DNA of 64,000 nucleotides from Amycolatopsis oliviviridis (GCF_014654365.1 NZ_BNAY01000005.1:655871-719870); one strand, 5' to 3'. Positions 1 through 9,369 are shown, counted from the stretch's first letter. A program made the numbers and translations. Notes: generated by a model from the letters alone, not told the origin.

Positions 1-1
1 A

Positions 2-61
2 CAGGTCCGCGAACCGGGGAAGTTCCTGATCCGCCGGGCCACCATCGAGCGGGTCGGCTGA
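2..61 (+). CDS. C-terminal end of an unidentified protein (partial)
   Basis: The frame is open from the first bases of the window and ends in TGA at 59-61. It encodes 19 residues ending in RRATIERVG. A strong hairpin follows at 113-151, as expected downstream of a real stop codon. Too little is present to name a family. The gene begins outside the window. Confidence 0.5.
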   Translation, partial: QVREPGKFLIRRATIERVG

Positions 62-112
62 ACCACCCGCACCGGAACGGGGAAGGCGCGGACGTATCCG
101 GTGCGGCGACGA

Positions 113-151
113 CACGAGTCCTCCCGGTCCCCTCGGCCGGGAGGGCTCGTG
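113..151 (+). terminator. Hairpin terminator after the truncated first gene
   Basis: The arms at 113-127 and 137-151 pair over 15 bp with one G-U wobble around a 9-base loop. A short T-rich stretch (TTTGT) follows a few bases later. It lies between the stop at 61 and the peptidase gene at 219, so it probably ends the upstream transcript. Confidence 0.7.
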
Positions 152-218
152 GCCGTTTGTATCTCGCTTGTACGCCCTTTCGGGACGCTTCTCGCGAAAC
201 GCCGAGAAAGGACATCCG

Positions 219-1127
219 ATGAGATTCAGACGAGTGGTCACCGCGGCCGCCACCGCCTTGCTGGGCATGGCCGGGCTGGCGATCACCGCGACGTCGGCCG
301 AAGCCGCCGTCGGGCCGCGTCCCAACTTCCAGCTCCCGTTCCCCTGCAACCAGGTGTGGAACGGCGACAACGACAACAGCAGCGCGCACAAGGCCTACGA
401 AATCGACTTCAACCGCGGCAGTTCCGCCGGAGCGGACCTCGGTGACACCGTCGTCGCGGCGGCCGCGGGCAAGGTGGTCATCTCGGCACACCAGGGTTCG
501 GACAACGGCTTCGGCAACCTGGTGAAGATCGACCACGGTGGGGGATGGTCGACCTACTACGCGCATCTGAAGGTCCGCTCGGTCGCGCTCAACGCGCAGG
601 TCGCGCAGGGGCAGAAGATCGGCGAGGTCGGCAACACCTCCAAGCCGGGCAACAACATCAGCCCGCACCTGCACTACGAGGTCCGCACCAACGACTCCTC
701 GTGGCCGAGCAACATCAAGCCCGCGTACTTCAACGGCGTGAAGTTCGGCTACCCCAACGCCAACGTGACCTCCAAGAACACGTGCAGCGGCAGCGGGAAC
801 CCCAACCCGTACGACGCCGTCGAGGTGTGCGGCGACGGCTACAAGGTGATCGACTCGCAGGCGCTCGGCAGCGCCGCGACCACGTACCTGCTGTACAACA
901 GCACGAACAAGAACAACTGCGTCACCACCATCAAGTCCACCTCGGTGGGTGCGGCCAGCGCGGTTTCGGCCTTCCTCGAAGTGGAAGGCTCGGCCAGGAA
1001 GACCGACTCGGGCAGCTTCGAGTACTACGCGGGTCCGGTGAGCGCGGCCGCCGGCGCGAAGTGCGTCAGGTGGGGCGGCTCGGCGGGTTCGTCCAGCTAC
1101 GAATCACCGCTTGAACACTGCGGCTGA
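219..1127 (+). CDS. Secreted M23-family metallopeptidase (LytM-like)
   Basis: A 302-residue exported protein predicted to cut peptide cross-links in peptidoglycan. ATG 219 was chosen because GAAAGGA lies 7 bases before it and a typical signal peptide follows (RR near the N-terminus, hydrophobic core, likely cleavage after AEA near residue 28). The M23 domain spans roughly residues 40-180. Its Zn-ligand motifs are visible: AHKAYEIDF (H-x(n)-D) and PHLHYEVR (HxH). The C-terminal 110 residues contain paired cysteines and resemble no domain I can name; they may be a wall- or substrate-binding part. The gene is monocistronic: a terminator lies upstream and a palindrome downstream. Confidence 0.88.
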   Translation: MRFRRVVTAAATALLGMAGLAITATSAEAAVGPRPNFQLPFPCNQVWNGDNDNSSAHKAYEIDFNRGSSAGADLGDTVVAAAAGKVVISAHQGSDNGFGNLVKIDHGGGWSTYYAHLKVRSVALNAQVAQGQKIGEVGNTSKPGNNISPHLHYEVRTNDSSWPSNIKPAYFNGVKFGYPNANVTSKNTCSGSGNPNPYDAVEVCGDGYKVIDSQALGSAATTYLLYNSTNKNNCVTTIKSTSVGAASAVSAFLEVEGSARKTDSGSFEYYAGPVSAAAGAKCVRWGGSAGSSSYESPLEHCG

Positions 1128-1144
1128 CCCTGTCCCCAACGCGC

Positions 1145-1193
1145 AATGAAGGACGCTTTCATAGCAAAATTTGCTATGAAAGCGTCCTTCATT
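1145..1193. repeat. Palindrome family A, copy A1 (bidirectional terminator-like)
   Basis: Perfect inverted repeat with 24-bp arms (1145-1168 and 1170-1193) around a single base. The core reads TAGCAAAATTTGCTA. It fills the gap between the convergent peptidase gene (stop 1127) and menC (stop 1194). The same core recurs at 35441, 44347 and, in a variant form, 55713. Its position suits transcription termination on both strands. Confidence 0.9.
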
Positions 1194-2138
1194 TCACGAG
1201 AGGTGGGCGCGGACGCGGGTGAAGCGGTCTTCCCAAGCCGCCCGGACGTCCGGGGCGGCGGCGTGAGCGGCCAACAGATCGGGAGCAGGAGCCTGACGCG
1301 GCACCGGCAGTCGTCCGTCCACAGGGGACAGTGAGTCGGCGCAGACGTCCCCCGTCAGCAAGGACATCGTGCCCAGTCCGCAGGCGAAGTCCAAAGTGGG
1401 CAGTGCGCCCGCGAGCGCCAGCCCGGCGGCGAGCCCGACGCTCGTCTCGACGGCGGAGGACACCACGCACGGCAGGCCGCAGGCTTCGGCGACCTCCAGC
1501 GCGCGCCGGACCCCGCCCAGCGGCGCGACCTTCAGCACGGCGACGTCGGCCGCTCCCGCCACGGCCACCTTGAGCGGGTCTTCGGCCCGGCGGATCGATT
1601 CATCCGCGGCGATCCGCACCCCGACCCGGCGCCGGACGTCGGCCAGTTCTCCGATCGACGGGCACGGCTGCTCGGCGTACTCGAGCCCGCCCGCCGCGCG
1701 GTCCAGTTCGCCGATGGCCTTGACCGCGGTGTCCACGTCCCAGGCCATGTTCGCGTCGACGCGGATCGCGCCCGCGGGCCCCAGCGCCGCCCGCACCGCC
1801 TCCACCCGGGCGCAGTCCTCGGCGAGGCTCACCCGGGGGTCGGCGACCTTGACCTTCGCCGTGCGGCAGCCCGACGCGGACACGAGTTCGTACGCCTTCT
1901 CCGGCGACACCACCGGGACGGTCGCGTTCACCTCGACGCTCTCCCGCACCGGCGACGGCCACCCGCGCTCGCTCGCTTCCAGCGCGGACGTGAGCCACGG
2001 CGCGCTTTCGGCGTCCGAGTAGTCGGAGAACGGGCAGAATTCGCCCCAGCCCGCTTCGCCGCGGATCAGCAGTCCTTCACGGACCGTGATGCCGCGGAAG
2101 CGCGTGCGCAAGGGGATCGAGTAGACGTCCATCGACAC
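1194..2138 (-). CDS. menC: o-succinylbenzoate synthase
   Basis: A 314-residue enolase-superfamily enzyme of menaquinone synthesis. It dehydrates SHCHC to o-succinylbenzoate in the cytoplasm. The full catalytic set is visible: the KVKV motif with K95 and K97, metal ligands D128 (VDANMAW), E156 (EQPCPS) and D179 (ADES), and the second lysine K203 (VLKVAP). The N-terminal capping domain begins with YSIPLRTRFRGI, typical of the actinobacterial form. An alternative start two codons downstream is possible. It stands alone and is convergent with the peptidase gene; other men genes are not in the window. Confidence 0.92.
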   Translation of the reverse strand: MSMDVYSIPLRTRFRGITVREGLLIRGEAGWGEFCPFSDYSDAESAPWLTSALEASERGWPSPVRESVEVNATVPVVSPEKAYELVSASGCRTAKVKVADPRVSLAEDCARVEAVRAALGPAGAIRVDANMAWDVDTAVKAIGELDRAAGGLEYAEQPCPSIGELADVRRRVGVRIAADESIRRAEDPLKVAVAGAADVAVLKVAPLGGVRRALEVAEACGLPCVVSSAVETSVGLAAGLALAGALPTLDFACGLGTMSLLTGDVCADSLSPVDGRLPVPRQAPAPDLLAAHAAAPDVRAAWEDRFTRVRAHLS

Positions 2139-2189
2139 CGATCATGCCACCGGCGGAATCACGTGCCGTTTCACCCGATTACGGACAGA

Positions 2190-5018
2190 ATGAGCGGCGT
2201 GGCACTCGACTTTCGCGTGCTGGGACCCACCGAGGTCACGGCGGACGGGCTGCCGGTGCCCTTGGGCGGCAGCAGGCCGCTCATCGTGCTGGCGGGCTTG
2301 TTGCTGCGCGCGAACACGGTCGTGTCGGTCGAGGAGCTGGGCCGCTGGCTGTGGCCGGACGATCGGCGGCGCTCCAAGGGCGCCCTGCAGACCTACGTCC
2401 TGCGGGTCCGGCGCGCGCTCGGCGACGAGGTCGTCCTCCGCACCGAACGCGGCGGCTACCTGCTCGAACTCGACGAAAACCTGCTGGACCTCGCCCGTTT
2501 CCGCGCGCTCGCCGCGGCGGGAGCGGAGGCCGCGGGGGACGGTGACCTCCGCCAGGCGGCCGATCGGTTCGCCGCCGCGCTGTCCGAATGGCGCGGCCCG
2601 GCGCTGCAGAACGTTCACTCCGAAGCGCTGCTCCGGGACGAAGCCGACCAGCTGGGCGAGGAGCGGCTACGCGTGCGCGAGCAGTGGGCGGACGCGCTCA
2701 TCGCCCTCGGCGACCACGCCACCGTCATCCCCGAGCTGACCCGGTTGTGCCGGGAGAACCCGCTTCGGGAGCGGCTGCACGAGCAGCTCATGCTCGCGCT
2801 CTACCGCTCCGGCAGACAGGCCGAGGCGCTGAACGTCTACCGCCGGATCGGCGCGGTGCTGGCCGAAGAACTCGGCCTCGACCCCGGCGCGTCGCTGCAG
2901 CGGGCGCACCAGGCGATCCTGACCGGCGAAGAGTCCGTCGAGACCACATTGGACTCCGAGCTGACGCGGTACCGGCTCGGCACCGAACCGCTGATCCCGC
3001 GTCAGCTCCCGGCGGATCTCCGGGTGTTCTCCGGCCGTCAGCGCGATCTCAAGGCCCTGCACGGACTCGTCCCGGAGGCGCTGGACACCGAGCGGTCGAC
3101 GTCCATCGCGTCGATCGAGGGCATGGGCGGCATCGGCAAGACGACCCTCGCCGTCCATTTCGCGCACGAGGTCGGGGACCGCTTCCCCGGCGGCCAGGTG
3201 TACCTCAACCTGCGCGGATACGGTCCCGGAGAACCCGTCGAAGCCGCCACGGCGCTGGAGACCATGCTCGTTTCCGTCGGCGTCCCCGCCGACCGGATCC
3301 CCGCCGACGTCGACGGCCGCGCGGCCACCTGGCGCAGCTACAGCGCGGGCCGCCGGATGCTGATCCTGCTCGACAACGCCGCGAGCACCGAGCAGATCCG
3401 GCCGCTGCTGCCCGGCCCCGGGTGCCTGGTGGTGGTGACCAGCCGCTGGCAGCTGCAGGCGCTCGTGGCGACCCACGGCGCGCGGCGTGTCGCACTGGAG
3501 GAACTGCCGGACGAGGACGCGATCGCCCTCGTCGCTTCGACGATCGGGCTGGACCGGGTCGCCGAGGATCCCGAGGCCACCGAACGATTCGTCCGGTACT
3601 GCGGCGGGCTGCCGCTGGCCATCCGGATCCTCGCGGTGCGGGCGGCGCAATTCCCGGACCTCCCGCTGCGGGAGTTCGTCCGGCTGCTGGAAGCCGAACA
3701 GGACAGGCTGGGGTCGTTCGACCTCGCCGACGGCGACGAGACGAACATCCGGGCCGTCTTCTCGTACTCGTACCGGGCGCTCGACGAACGGGCCGCGCGG
3801 ATGCTGCGGCTGCTCGGCCTGCCCACCGGTGGCGATTTCAGCGTGCCTGCGGCCGCGGCGGTGGCCGGGGTCGACATCGCCGAAGCGCACGCGGACCTGG
3901 CGAAACTGACCTCCGCGCATCTGATCGCGCGGTCCAGACCAGGCCGCTACCAGTTCCACGACCTGATCCGCGCGTACGCGGCCGAGCTGTCGGCGAAGGT
4001 CGACGGGCCCGAGGCGCGGACGGGGGTGCTGGACAGGCTGCTCCACGCGTCGCTGGCGTCCGCGCTGAACGCGTCGAGACTCTTGCGTTCGGACCGGCAC
4101 TACCGGCTCGTCGAGCCGGAGCGGTTCGACGGCGCGGGCCTGAAGTTCGGGCACTACGAACAGGCGCTGGACTGGTTCGACGAGGAGGCGGGAAACCTCA
4201 TCGCCGCGGTGAACGTCGCCTACCGCGAGCGGCGGTTCCGGGAGTGCTGGCAGCTGGCGTGGCTGCTCCAGTCGTACTTCATCGTGCGGGCCCGGCTGGA
4301 GGACTGGCGTTCGGTGTTCGGCGTGGCGCTCCGCGCGGCTCGCGATCTGGAGGACCGCCCGGGCGAGGCCGCCATCCTCAGTGGACTCGGCGTGGCCTGC
4401 GGGGTCGCCCGCCAGTACGACGACAGCATCGTCTACCTCAAGCAGGTCGTCGAACTGCAGCGGCAGGTCGGGGACCGGCAGGGGGAAGCGCGGGCTCTCT
4501 ACAACCTGACGCTGGCAACCCAGGACCCCGACACGGGGTGGGAGTACGGGACGCGCGCCTTGCGGCTCATCCGGGAGAGCAACGTCGGCGCCGGTATGGA
4601 GGCCAGCGCGTTGCAGGCCCTCGGTGACATCTGCACCCAGGCCGGCCGCTTCGAGCAGGCGCTCGACTTCGCCGACCAGGCCTTGGCGCTGGAGTCGCAC
4701 GCGCTCCCCGACGAAGCCCGCTTCACCTTGCACACCAAGGGGACCGCACTGGTCGGGCTCGGCCGCCAGGACGAGGGCATCGCCTGCATGCGGCGGGCCG
4801 TCGAGATGTTCTTCGCCCACGGCGAGCTTTACGAGGCGGCCGACGTGCTGGCCCAGCTCGGCGGAATCCATCTGCGGTTCGGCGATCCCTCGTCGGCGCG
4901 GGAATGCTGGCTGCGTTCGGTGCGGGTGCTGACCGAACTCTCGCATCCGGACGCCGAGGACGTCCGGACGAAGCTCGCGTCGCTCGTCGGTGAAGCCGTC
5001 AGAGCCGAGCAGGCGTGA
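2190..5018 (+). CDS. AfsR/SARP-type regulator with BTAD, NB-ARC and TPR domains
   Basis: A 942-residue cytoplasmic transcription regulator of the AfsR type. Domains in order: an OmpR-like winged helix (about residues 6-90, starting DFRVLGPTEV), a bacterial transcriptional activator domain (about 97-245), an NB-ARC STAND ATPase with P-loop GMGGIGKTTLA near residue 310 and Walker B LILLDNA near 390, then TPR-like helices from about 690 to the end. ATG 2190 is preferred over GTG 2163 because GGACAG precedes it. Such proteins act as ligand- or phosphorylation-gated activators, often of secondary metabolism. No biosynthetic cluster adjoins this gene, so the target is unknown. It diverges from menC. 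Confidence 0.88.
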   Translation: MSGVALDFRVLGPTEVTADGLPVPLGGSRPLIVLAGLLLRANTVVSVEELGRWLWPDDRRRSKGALQTYVLRVRRALGDEVVLRTERGGYLLELDENLLDLARFRALAAAGAEAAGDGDLRQAADRFAAALSEWRGPALQNVHSEALLRDEADQLGEERLRVREQWADALIALGDHATVIPELTRLCRENPLRERLHEQLMLALYRSGRQAEALNVYRRIGAVLAEELGLDPGASLQRAHQAILTGEESVETTLDSELTRYRLGTEPLIPRQLPADLRVFSGRQRDLKALHGLVPEALDTERSTSIASIEGMGGIGKTTLAVHFAHEVGDRFPGGQVYLNLRGYGPGEPVEAATALETMLVSVGVPADRIPADVDGRAATWRSYSAGRRMLILLDNAASTEQIRPLLPGPGCLVVVTSRWQLQALVATHGARRVALEELPDEDAIALVASTIGLDRVAEDPEATERFVRYCGGLPLAIRILAVRAAQFPDLPLREFVRLLEAEQDRLGSFDLADGDETNIRAVFSYSYRALDERAARMLRLLGLPTGGDFSVPAAAAVAGVDIAEAHADLAKLTSAHLIARSRPGRYQFHDLIRAYAAELSAKVDGPEARTGVLDRLLHASLASALNASRLLRSDRHYRLVEPERFDGAGLKFGHYEQALDWFDEEAGNLIAAVNVAYRERRFRECWQLAWLLQSYFIVRARLEDWRSVFGVALRAARDLEDRPGEAAILSGLGVACGVARQYDDSIVYLKQVVELQRQVGDRQGEARALYNLTLATQDPDTGWEYGTRALRLIRESNVGAGMEASALQALGDICTQAGRFEQALDFADQALALESHALPDEARFTLHTKGTALVGLGRQDEGIACMRRAVEMFFAHGELYEAADVLAQLGGIHLRFGDPSSARECWLRSVRVLTELSHPDAEDVRTKLASLVGEAVRAEQA

Positions 5019-5020
5019 GT

Positions 5021-5082
5021 GAGGCCACGGGCGCCCGGCGTGCCGACCCCCAGTCGCAGCACGCGAGTACGCCCGTGACCTC
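5021..5082. terminator. Inverted repeat between convergent genes
   Basis: The arms GAGGCCACGGGCG (5021-5033) and CGCCCGTGACCTC (5070-5082) match with one mismatch around a 36-base loop. They sit between the stop of the AfsR-type gene (5018) and the stop of the DUF72 gene (5139). A terminator working in both directions is the simplest reading. The long loop makes this less certain than the other hairpins. Confidence 0.5.
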
Positions 5083-5138
5083 GCGCGCCACTTAACAGGA
5101 CACCGCTCACTGTGCGCTGACTGTGCAGCTCGCGCGGT

Positions 5139-5954
5139 TCACGACAGGAGTTTCGCGAGCGCGATCGCGTTCTTCGGGGCCTCGGCCTCGACGTCGTTGT
5201 CGAAGTAGACGTACGTGTCGCGACCCCAGCCTTCGATTCTGCGGGCCCACCGCTTGAGCGCCTTCTCGCCGTAGCCGCTGACGTACAACTCCTCCGCACC
5301 GTGCAGGCGGACGTACGCGAAGTCTTCGCTCGTCATCTCGTCGACGAACGGGAACTTCCCGGCTGTGTCGGCGACCACGAGCGCGATGCCGTGCTCGCGG
5401 AACAGCTCGATGCTCTCGGGTTCGGCGAAGCTCGGATGCCGTACTTCGAGGGCGTGCCGGAGCTTCCGGCGAGGCTTCGCGTCGGTGTGCGCTTCGGCCT
5501 TCAGCTTGTCGTCGTGCCCGCTCGCGAGCTTGGCCGCGGCGTGACTGGTGCGCGGGAGGAGCTTGAAGAACGCCTCGACGCGCTCGGCGTCGAACTCCAG
5601 CCGCGGCGGCAGCTGCCAGAGGATCGGCCCCAGTTTCCGGCCGAGCGCCAGCACGCCGGACGCGAAAAAGTTCGACAGCGGCGTTTCGACGTCGCGCAGT
5701 CGCTTCTGATGCGTGATGAAACGGCCGCCCTTGACGGCGAAGACGAAGTCGTCCGGTGTCTGCCCGGCCCACGCCCGGTATCGCTCGGGACGCTGCAAGG
5801 AGTAGAACGTGCCGTTGATCTCGGCCGAGTTCATCCTGCTCGCCAGGTACTCCAGCTCGCGCCGCTGCACCAGCCCGCGGGGATAGAAGTCCCCGCGCCA
5901 GGACGGGTAGCGCCAGCCCGAAGTGCCGATCCTCAGCTCCGCGACGTCGATCAC
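5139..5954 (-). CDS. DUF72 domain protein
   Basis: A 271-residue protein with the full DUF72 signature: IGTSGWRYPSWRGDFYP near the start, EINGTFYSL around residue 45 and FVFAVKGGRFITH near 70. The fold is a TIM barrel related to sugar-phosphate isomerases. The molecular function is not established; members are often found near DNA-repair genes. It lies 49 bases downstream of the DUF4253 gene on the same strand and may be cotranscribed with it. The start is a GTG preceded by GGAAGG. Confidence 0.85.
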   Translation of the reverse strand: MIDVAELRIGTSGWRYPSWRGDFYPRGLVQRRELEYLASRMNSAEINGTFYSLQRPERYRAWAGQTPDDFVFAVKGGRFITHQKRLRDVETPLSNFFASGVLALGRKLGPILWQLPPRLEFDAERVEAFFKLLPRTSHAAAKLASGHDDKLKAEAHTDAKPRRKLRHALEVRHPSFAEPESIELFREHGIALVVADTAGKFPFVDEMTSEDFAYVRLHGAEELYVSGYGEKALKRWARRIEGWGRDTYVYFDNDVEAEAPKNAIALAKLLS

Positions 5955-6003
5955 CGCCTTCCGGTGCCCTGATTCCCCCTCTCGCTCCGGCGCAAACGCC
6001 CGC

Positions 6004-6759
6004 TCACGCCCACGAGAACCGCCACCGGCGGGTCTGGACCAGGCTGGAGGCGAACTCGCGCAGATTGCCCGGCTGACCGGCGAACGACGACAGACAGAAC
6101 GAACGGTGCTCGGCGGCGACGGTGAGCGCCCGGCCCTGGGTGCGCGGCGGCGCGGCCACCGACAGCTCCATCGAGTCGAAGCCCAGCACCGTGAGCGTGG
6201 CGCCGAAGCGGTCTTCCCAGCTGCGCAGGACCGCGGACAGCTCGTGGACCTGATCGGTCGCCTTGATCATGCCCGTCCAGCCGAGGATCGCCGGGATGTC
6301 GGCGGGCCGCTCGGTCTGCACCAGCGCGAGCCGGTGCTGCCCGCGCGCGGCCAGGATCGACCCGGTGTTGCCCGCCTCGGCCAGCGGATCCGCCCGGCGC
6401 GACGGACGACGCGCGAGACCGGGGAACTTCGCGCCGAACGGGCGCAGGCAGGCGCCGTCGCAGCACGAGGTGTCCCACCAGCGGGCCAGTACCTCGGCCG
6501 GGTCCACCGAGGAGATCCGGTGGTCGGCCGGGGCGAGCCTGCCGCGGTCGTCGATCCAGTCCTCGCCGTTGGCCGCGAACCGCTGGTCGTGCGGGATCAG
6601 CACCGGCCACAGCCCGGACCGGTCGAACTCGGCGACACAGCCGGTGTAGCGCTCCGGCCTGGCCAACGGCAGGTCGGAAACCCAGATCCGGCCGTGCCAG
6701 CGGCCGGGCGGCAGGGTCTGGACGGGCGGCGTGCCTGGTCGGAACGGTGCGATCGTCAT
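6004..6759 (-). CDS. DUF4253 domain protein
   Basis: A 251-residue cytoplasmic protein. ATG 6759 is chosen because GAGGGGA lies 5 bases upstream; a longer frame exists upstream but is only the shadow of the helicase gene. The C-terminal third matches my memory of DUF4253 (DIPAILGWTGMIKATDQ, then SWEDRFGATLTVLGFDSMEL). No function is known. The middle holds a WWDTSCCDGAC stretch with three cysteines. It heads a probable two-gene unit with the DUF72 gene. The 240-base gap before it contains palindrome B1. Confidence 0.75.
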   Translation of the reverse strand: MTIAPFRPGTPPVQTLPPGRWHGRIWVSDLPLARPERYTGCVAEFDRSGLWPVLIPHDQRFAANGEDWIDDRGRLAPADHRISSVDPAEVLARWWDTSCCDGACLRPFGAKFPGLARRPSRRADPLAEAGNTGSILAARGQHRLALVQTERPADIPAILGWTGMIKATDQVHELSAVLRSWEDRFGATLTVLGFDSMELSVAAPPRTQGRALTVAAEHRSFCLSSFAGQPGNLREFASSLVQTRRWRFSWA

Positions 6760-6931
6760 CGGCTTCCCCTCGAACTGGTGTTCGGTCAACTCTACCCGAA
6801 CACTAGTTCGAAGCACTGACAGTTTTCGATACCCCGTTTGCGGGATCTCGCGGTCGGCGTCCCACCCGTCCCTGGTGTCACATCGGTCCCGGCAGCACCG
6901 TCCACAGTGGAGCTTGAGCGTTGACGCTCCC

Positions 6932-6996
6932 CGCGTTTCGTCCTCTGAATGCGGTTTTTCGCGTGCGCAAGAACCGCATCCAGAGGACGAAACGCG
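6932..6996. repeat. Palindrome family B, copy B1
   Basis: The arms at 6932-6956 and 6972-6996 (25 bp, one mismatch) surround a 15-base loop ending in GCAAG. The core is CGTCCTCTGAATGCGG. It lies 5 bases after the stop of the XPB helicase gene (minus strand) and about 170 bases before the DUF4253 start. A terminator for the helicase transcript is likely. Relatives occur at 27620 (half), 40741 and 62985. Confidence 0.88.
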
Positions 6997-7001
6997 CGGG
7001 G

Positions 7002-8648
7002 CTACATCGGGCGCAGCAGGTCGTCCGCGTCCACGATCCGGTACGCGTAGCCCTGTTCGGCCAGGAACCGCTGCCGGTGCGCCGCGTACTCGGTGTCGAC
7101 GGTGTCCCGCGAGACGACCGAGTAGAAGTGCGCCTGCCGCCCGTCTCCCTTGGGGCGCAGCAGCCGTCCGAGCCGCTGGGCCTCCTCCTGCCGCGAGCCG
7201 AACGTCCCGGAGATCTGGATCGCGACCGAGGCCTCCGGCAGGTCGATCGAGAAGTTGGCGACCTTCGAAACGACCAGCGTCCTGATCTCGCCGCGCCGGA
7301 ACGCGTCGAACAGTTCCTCGCGTTCCTTGTTCCGCGTGGCACCCTGGATCACCGGCGCGTCCAGTTCGTCGCCGATCATCTCCAGCTGGTCGAGATAGGC
7401 CCCGATGACCAGCGTCGGCTCGCCCGGATGCCGGTCCACCAGGGATTTGATCACCTTGGTCTTGGTGTCCGCGGTCGCCGCCAGTTTGTACCGCTCCTCG
7501 GCTTCGGCCGTCGCGTACGCGAGCCTCTCGGCGTCGGTCAGCGTCACCCGGACCTCGGTGCATTCCGCCGGCGCGATCCAGCCCTGCGCCTCGATGTCGC
7601 GCCACGGGACGTCGTACCGCTTCGGGCCGATCAGGGAGAACACGTCGCCTTCGCGGCCGTCCTCGCGCACCAGGGTCGCGGTCAGCCCCAGCCGCCGCCG
7701 CGACTGCAGGTCCGCGGTCATCCGGAACACCGGCGCGGGCAGCAGGTGGACCTCGTCGTAGACGACCAGGCCCCAGTCGCGCGAGTCGAACAGGTCCAGA
7801 TGCTTGTACTCGCCCTTGGTCTTGCGCGTGACCACCTGGTAGGTCGCGATGGTGACCGGCCGGATCTCCTTCTTCTCCCCGGAGTACTCGCCGATCTCCT
7901 CCTCGGTGAGCGAGGTCCGCGCGACCAGCTCCCGCTTCCACTGCCGTCCGGCGACGGTGTTCGTCACCAGGATCAGCGTCGTCGCCTTCGCGTGCGCCAT
8001 GGCCGCGGCGCCGACCAGGGTCTTGCCCGCGCCGCACGGCAGCACGACGACGCCGGACCCGCCCGCCCAGAACGCCTCCGCGGCCTTGCGCTGGTAGTCG
8101 CGCAGCTCCCAGTCGTCCTCGGCGAGGTCGATCGGATGCGCCTCACCGTCCACGTAACCGGCGAGGTCTTCCGCGGGCCAGCCGACCTTCAGCAGCGCCT
8201 GCTTGAGCCGTCCGCGTTCGGAGGGGTGCACGATGACGGTGTCCTCGTCGATGCGCGCGCCCAGCATCGGGCTGATCTTCTTGTGCCGGAGGATCTCCTC
8301 CAGCACCGCGCGGTCGATGGTCGACATGACCAGGCCGTGCGCCGGGTGGTTGGCGATCTGCAGGCGCCCGAACCGGCCCATCGTGTCCACGATGTCGATG
8401 AGCAGCGGCTGGGGCACGGGGAACCGCGAGTACGTCGTCAGCGCGTCGACGACCTGTTCGGCGTCGTGGCCGGCCGCGCGGGCGTTCCACAACGCCAGCG
8501 GCGTGATCCGGTAGGTGTGGACGTGCTCGGGCGCGCGTTCCAGCTCGGCGAACGGCGCGATGGCGATCCGCGCGTCGTCGGCCTGGCTGTTGTCGACCTC
8601 GAGCAGGACGGTCTTATCGGACTGGACGATCAGCGGGCCATCGGTCAC
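7002..8648 (-). CDS. XPB/ERCC3-type DNA helicase
   Basis: A 548-residue SF2 ATP-dependent 3'-5' DNA helicase, the bacterial counterpart of eukaryotic XPB. An N-terminal helicase-associated domain (about residues 1-170) is followed by helicase lobe 1 with Walker A LPCGAGKT near 207 and the DEVH box (VVYDEVHLLPAP) near 297, then the XPB-specific loop VREDGREGDVFSLIGP and lobe 2 with the QISGTFGSRQEEAQRLGR motif VI region. GTG 8648 is supported by AAAGGAGGA 3 bases upstream. In mycobacteria its neighbour is the helicase-associated protein; here that partner lies 20 kb away at 28303. Confidence 0.93.
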   Translation of the reverse strand: MTDGPLIVQSDKTVLLEVDNSQADDARIAIAPFAELERAPEHVHTYRITPLALWNARAAGHDAEQVVDALTTYSRFPVPQPLLIDIVDTMGRFGRLQIANHPAHGLVMSTIDRAVLEEILRHKKISPMLGARIDEDTVIVHPSERGRLKQALLKVGWPAEDLAGYVDGEAHPIDLAEDDWELRDYQRKAAEAFWAGGSGVVVLPCGAGKTLVGAAAMAHAKATTLILVTNTVAGRQWKRELVARTSLTEEEIGEYSGEKKEIRPVTIATYQVVTRKTKGEYKHLDLFDSRDWGLVVYDEVHLLPAPVFRMTADLQSRRRLGLTATLVREDGREGDVFSLIGPKRYDVPWRDIEAQGWIAPAECTEVRVTLTDAERLAYATAEAEERYKLAATADTKTKVIKSLVDRHPGEPTLVIGAYLDQLEMIGDELDAPVIQGATRNKEREELFDAFRRGEIRTLVVSKVANFSIDLPEASVAIQISGTFGSRQEEAQRLGRLLRPKGDGRQAHFYSVVSRDTVDTEYAAHRQRFLAEQGYAYRIVDADDLLRPM

Positions 8649-8733
8649 ATCCTCCTTTATACGTTCCGGCCCCACCGGCTCCCGTCGCGGCACCGCTGGT
8701 GGAAGGATGTGCGGCAGGTGACTGGAGGGGACC

Positions 8734-9369
8734 TTGACGACTACACCGACCGGCGGGACACCCGAGTACGACCCGTTCAACGCGCCGGCCCCGATGCCCG
8801 CGATGCCGGAGGCGGGGCCGCCGACGCCGTTCCCGAAGCCGGCGCCGCTGAGCGTCCTGGCCAGGGTCTCGATCGTGCTGGGCGTCGTCGTCGCGCTGGG
8901 CGTGGGGAGCCTGGTCGCCTGGGGGATCTCGCAGGCGGGCAAATTCGCCACGGTCGAGGCGGGGAAGTGCCTGTACCTGAGCGACGAGGCGGGCGGTGCC
9001 CAGAGCTACACGACCGCCAGCTGCACGTCGAACCGCGCGACCTTCCGCATCGACGAGGTGCGCACGGGCTCGTCGGAATGCCGCGATCCGGACTACGTCC
9101 AGTTCGAGCTGTACGGGAGTTCGTCCGCCAAGCGGGCCGAAAAGACGCTCTGCCTCGCGCTGAACGTCGAGACCGGGGACTGCCTGCGCGACGTCGTGCA
9201 CGAGACGCGGATCGCGAAGGTCCGCTGCACCGACATCAGCGCGGAGGCGCGGGCCGTGGTGACGCGGGGAGCGTCGGAGGCCGCGTGTGCGTCGGACGAC
9301 ACCGAGCTGCACTACACCGGGCCGCCCGAGCGCACGGTGTGCCTGAGGCCGACCGGTGAGAACATCTAG
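8734..9369 (+). CDS. Membrane-anchored protein of the LppU/SCO3897 type (tentative)
   Basis: A 211-residue protein starting at TTG 8734, backed by GGAGGGG 4 bases upstream. The first 45 residues are proline-rich and cytoplasmic. One membrane helix follows (about 46-68, SIVLGVVVALGVGSLVAWGI), then an outer domain with seven cysteines that probably form disulfides. The domain plan resembles LppU-like actinobacterial proteins of unknown role, but this is from memory and weak. It diverges from the XPB helicase gene, sharing an 85-base promoter gap, and is convergent with the binding-protein gene at 9380. Confidence 0.65.
   Translation: MTTTPTGGTPEYDPFNAPAPMPAMPEAGPPTPFPKPAPLSVLARVSIVLGVVVALGVGSLVAWGISQAGKFATVEAGKCLYLSDEAGGAQSYTTASCTSNRATFRIDEVRTGSSECRDPDYVQFELYGSSSAKRAEKTLCLALNVETGDCLRDVVHETRIAKVRCTDISAEARAVVTRGASEAACASDDTELHYTGPPERTVCLRPTGENI

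Noticed and set aside
1146..1334. Short open frames starting MKDAFIAKFAMKASFI or MKGPFIAKFAMKGPF at the family A repeats
   Set aside because: They are the translation of the palindromes themselves, lack ribosome sites and continue into unrelated antisense sequence.
2667..4946. Very long antisense frames opposite the AfsR-type gene, and similar ones opposite the kinase genes
   Set aside because: At this GC content long shadow frames are expected. Their composition is Arg/Pro/His-rich with no domains, while the sense strand encodes clear families.
2190..5018. A secondary-metabolite cluster suggested by the AfsR/SARP-type regulator and the PhzF homologue
   Set aside because: No synthase, tailoring or resistance genes occur near either; PhzF-type proteins are common outside phenazine pathways.
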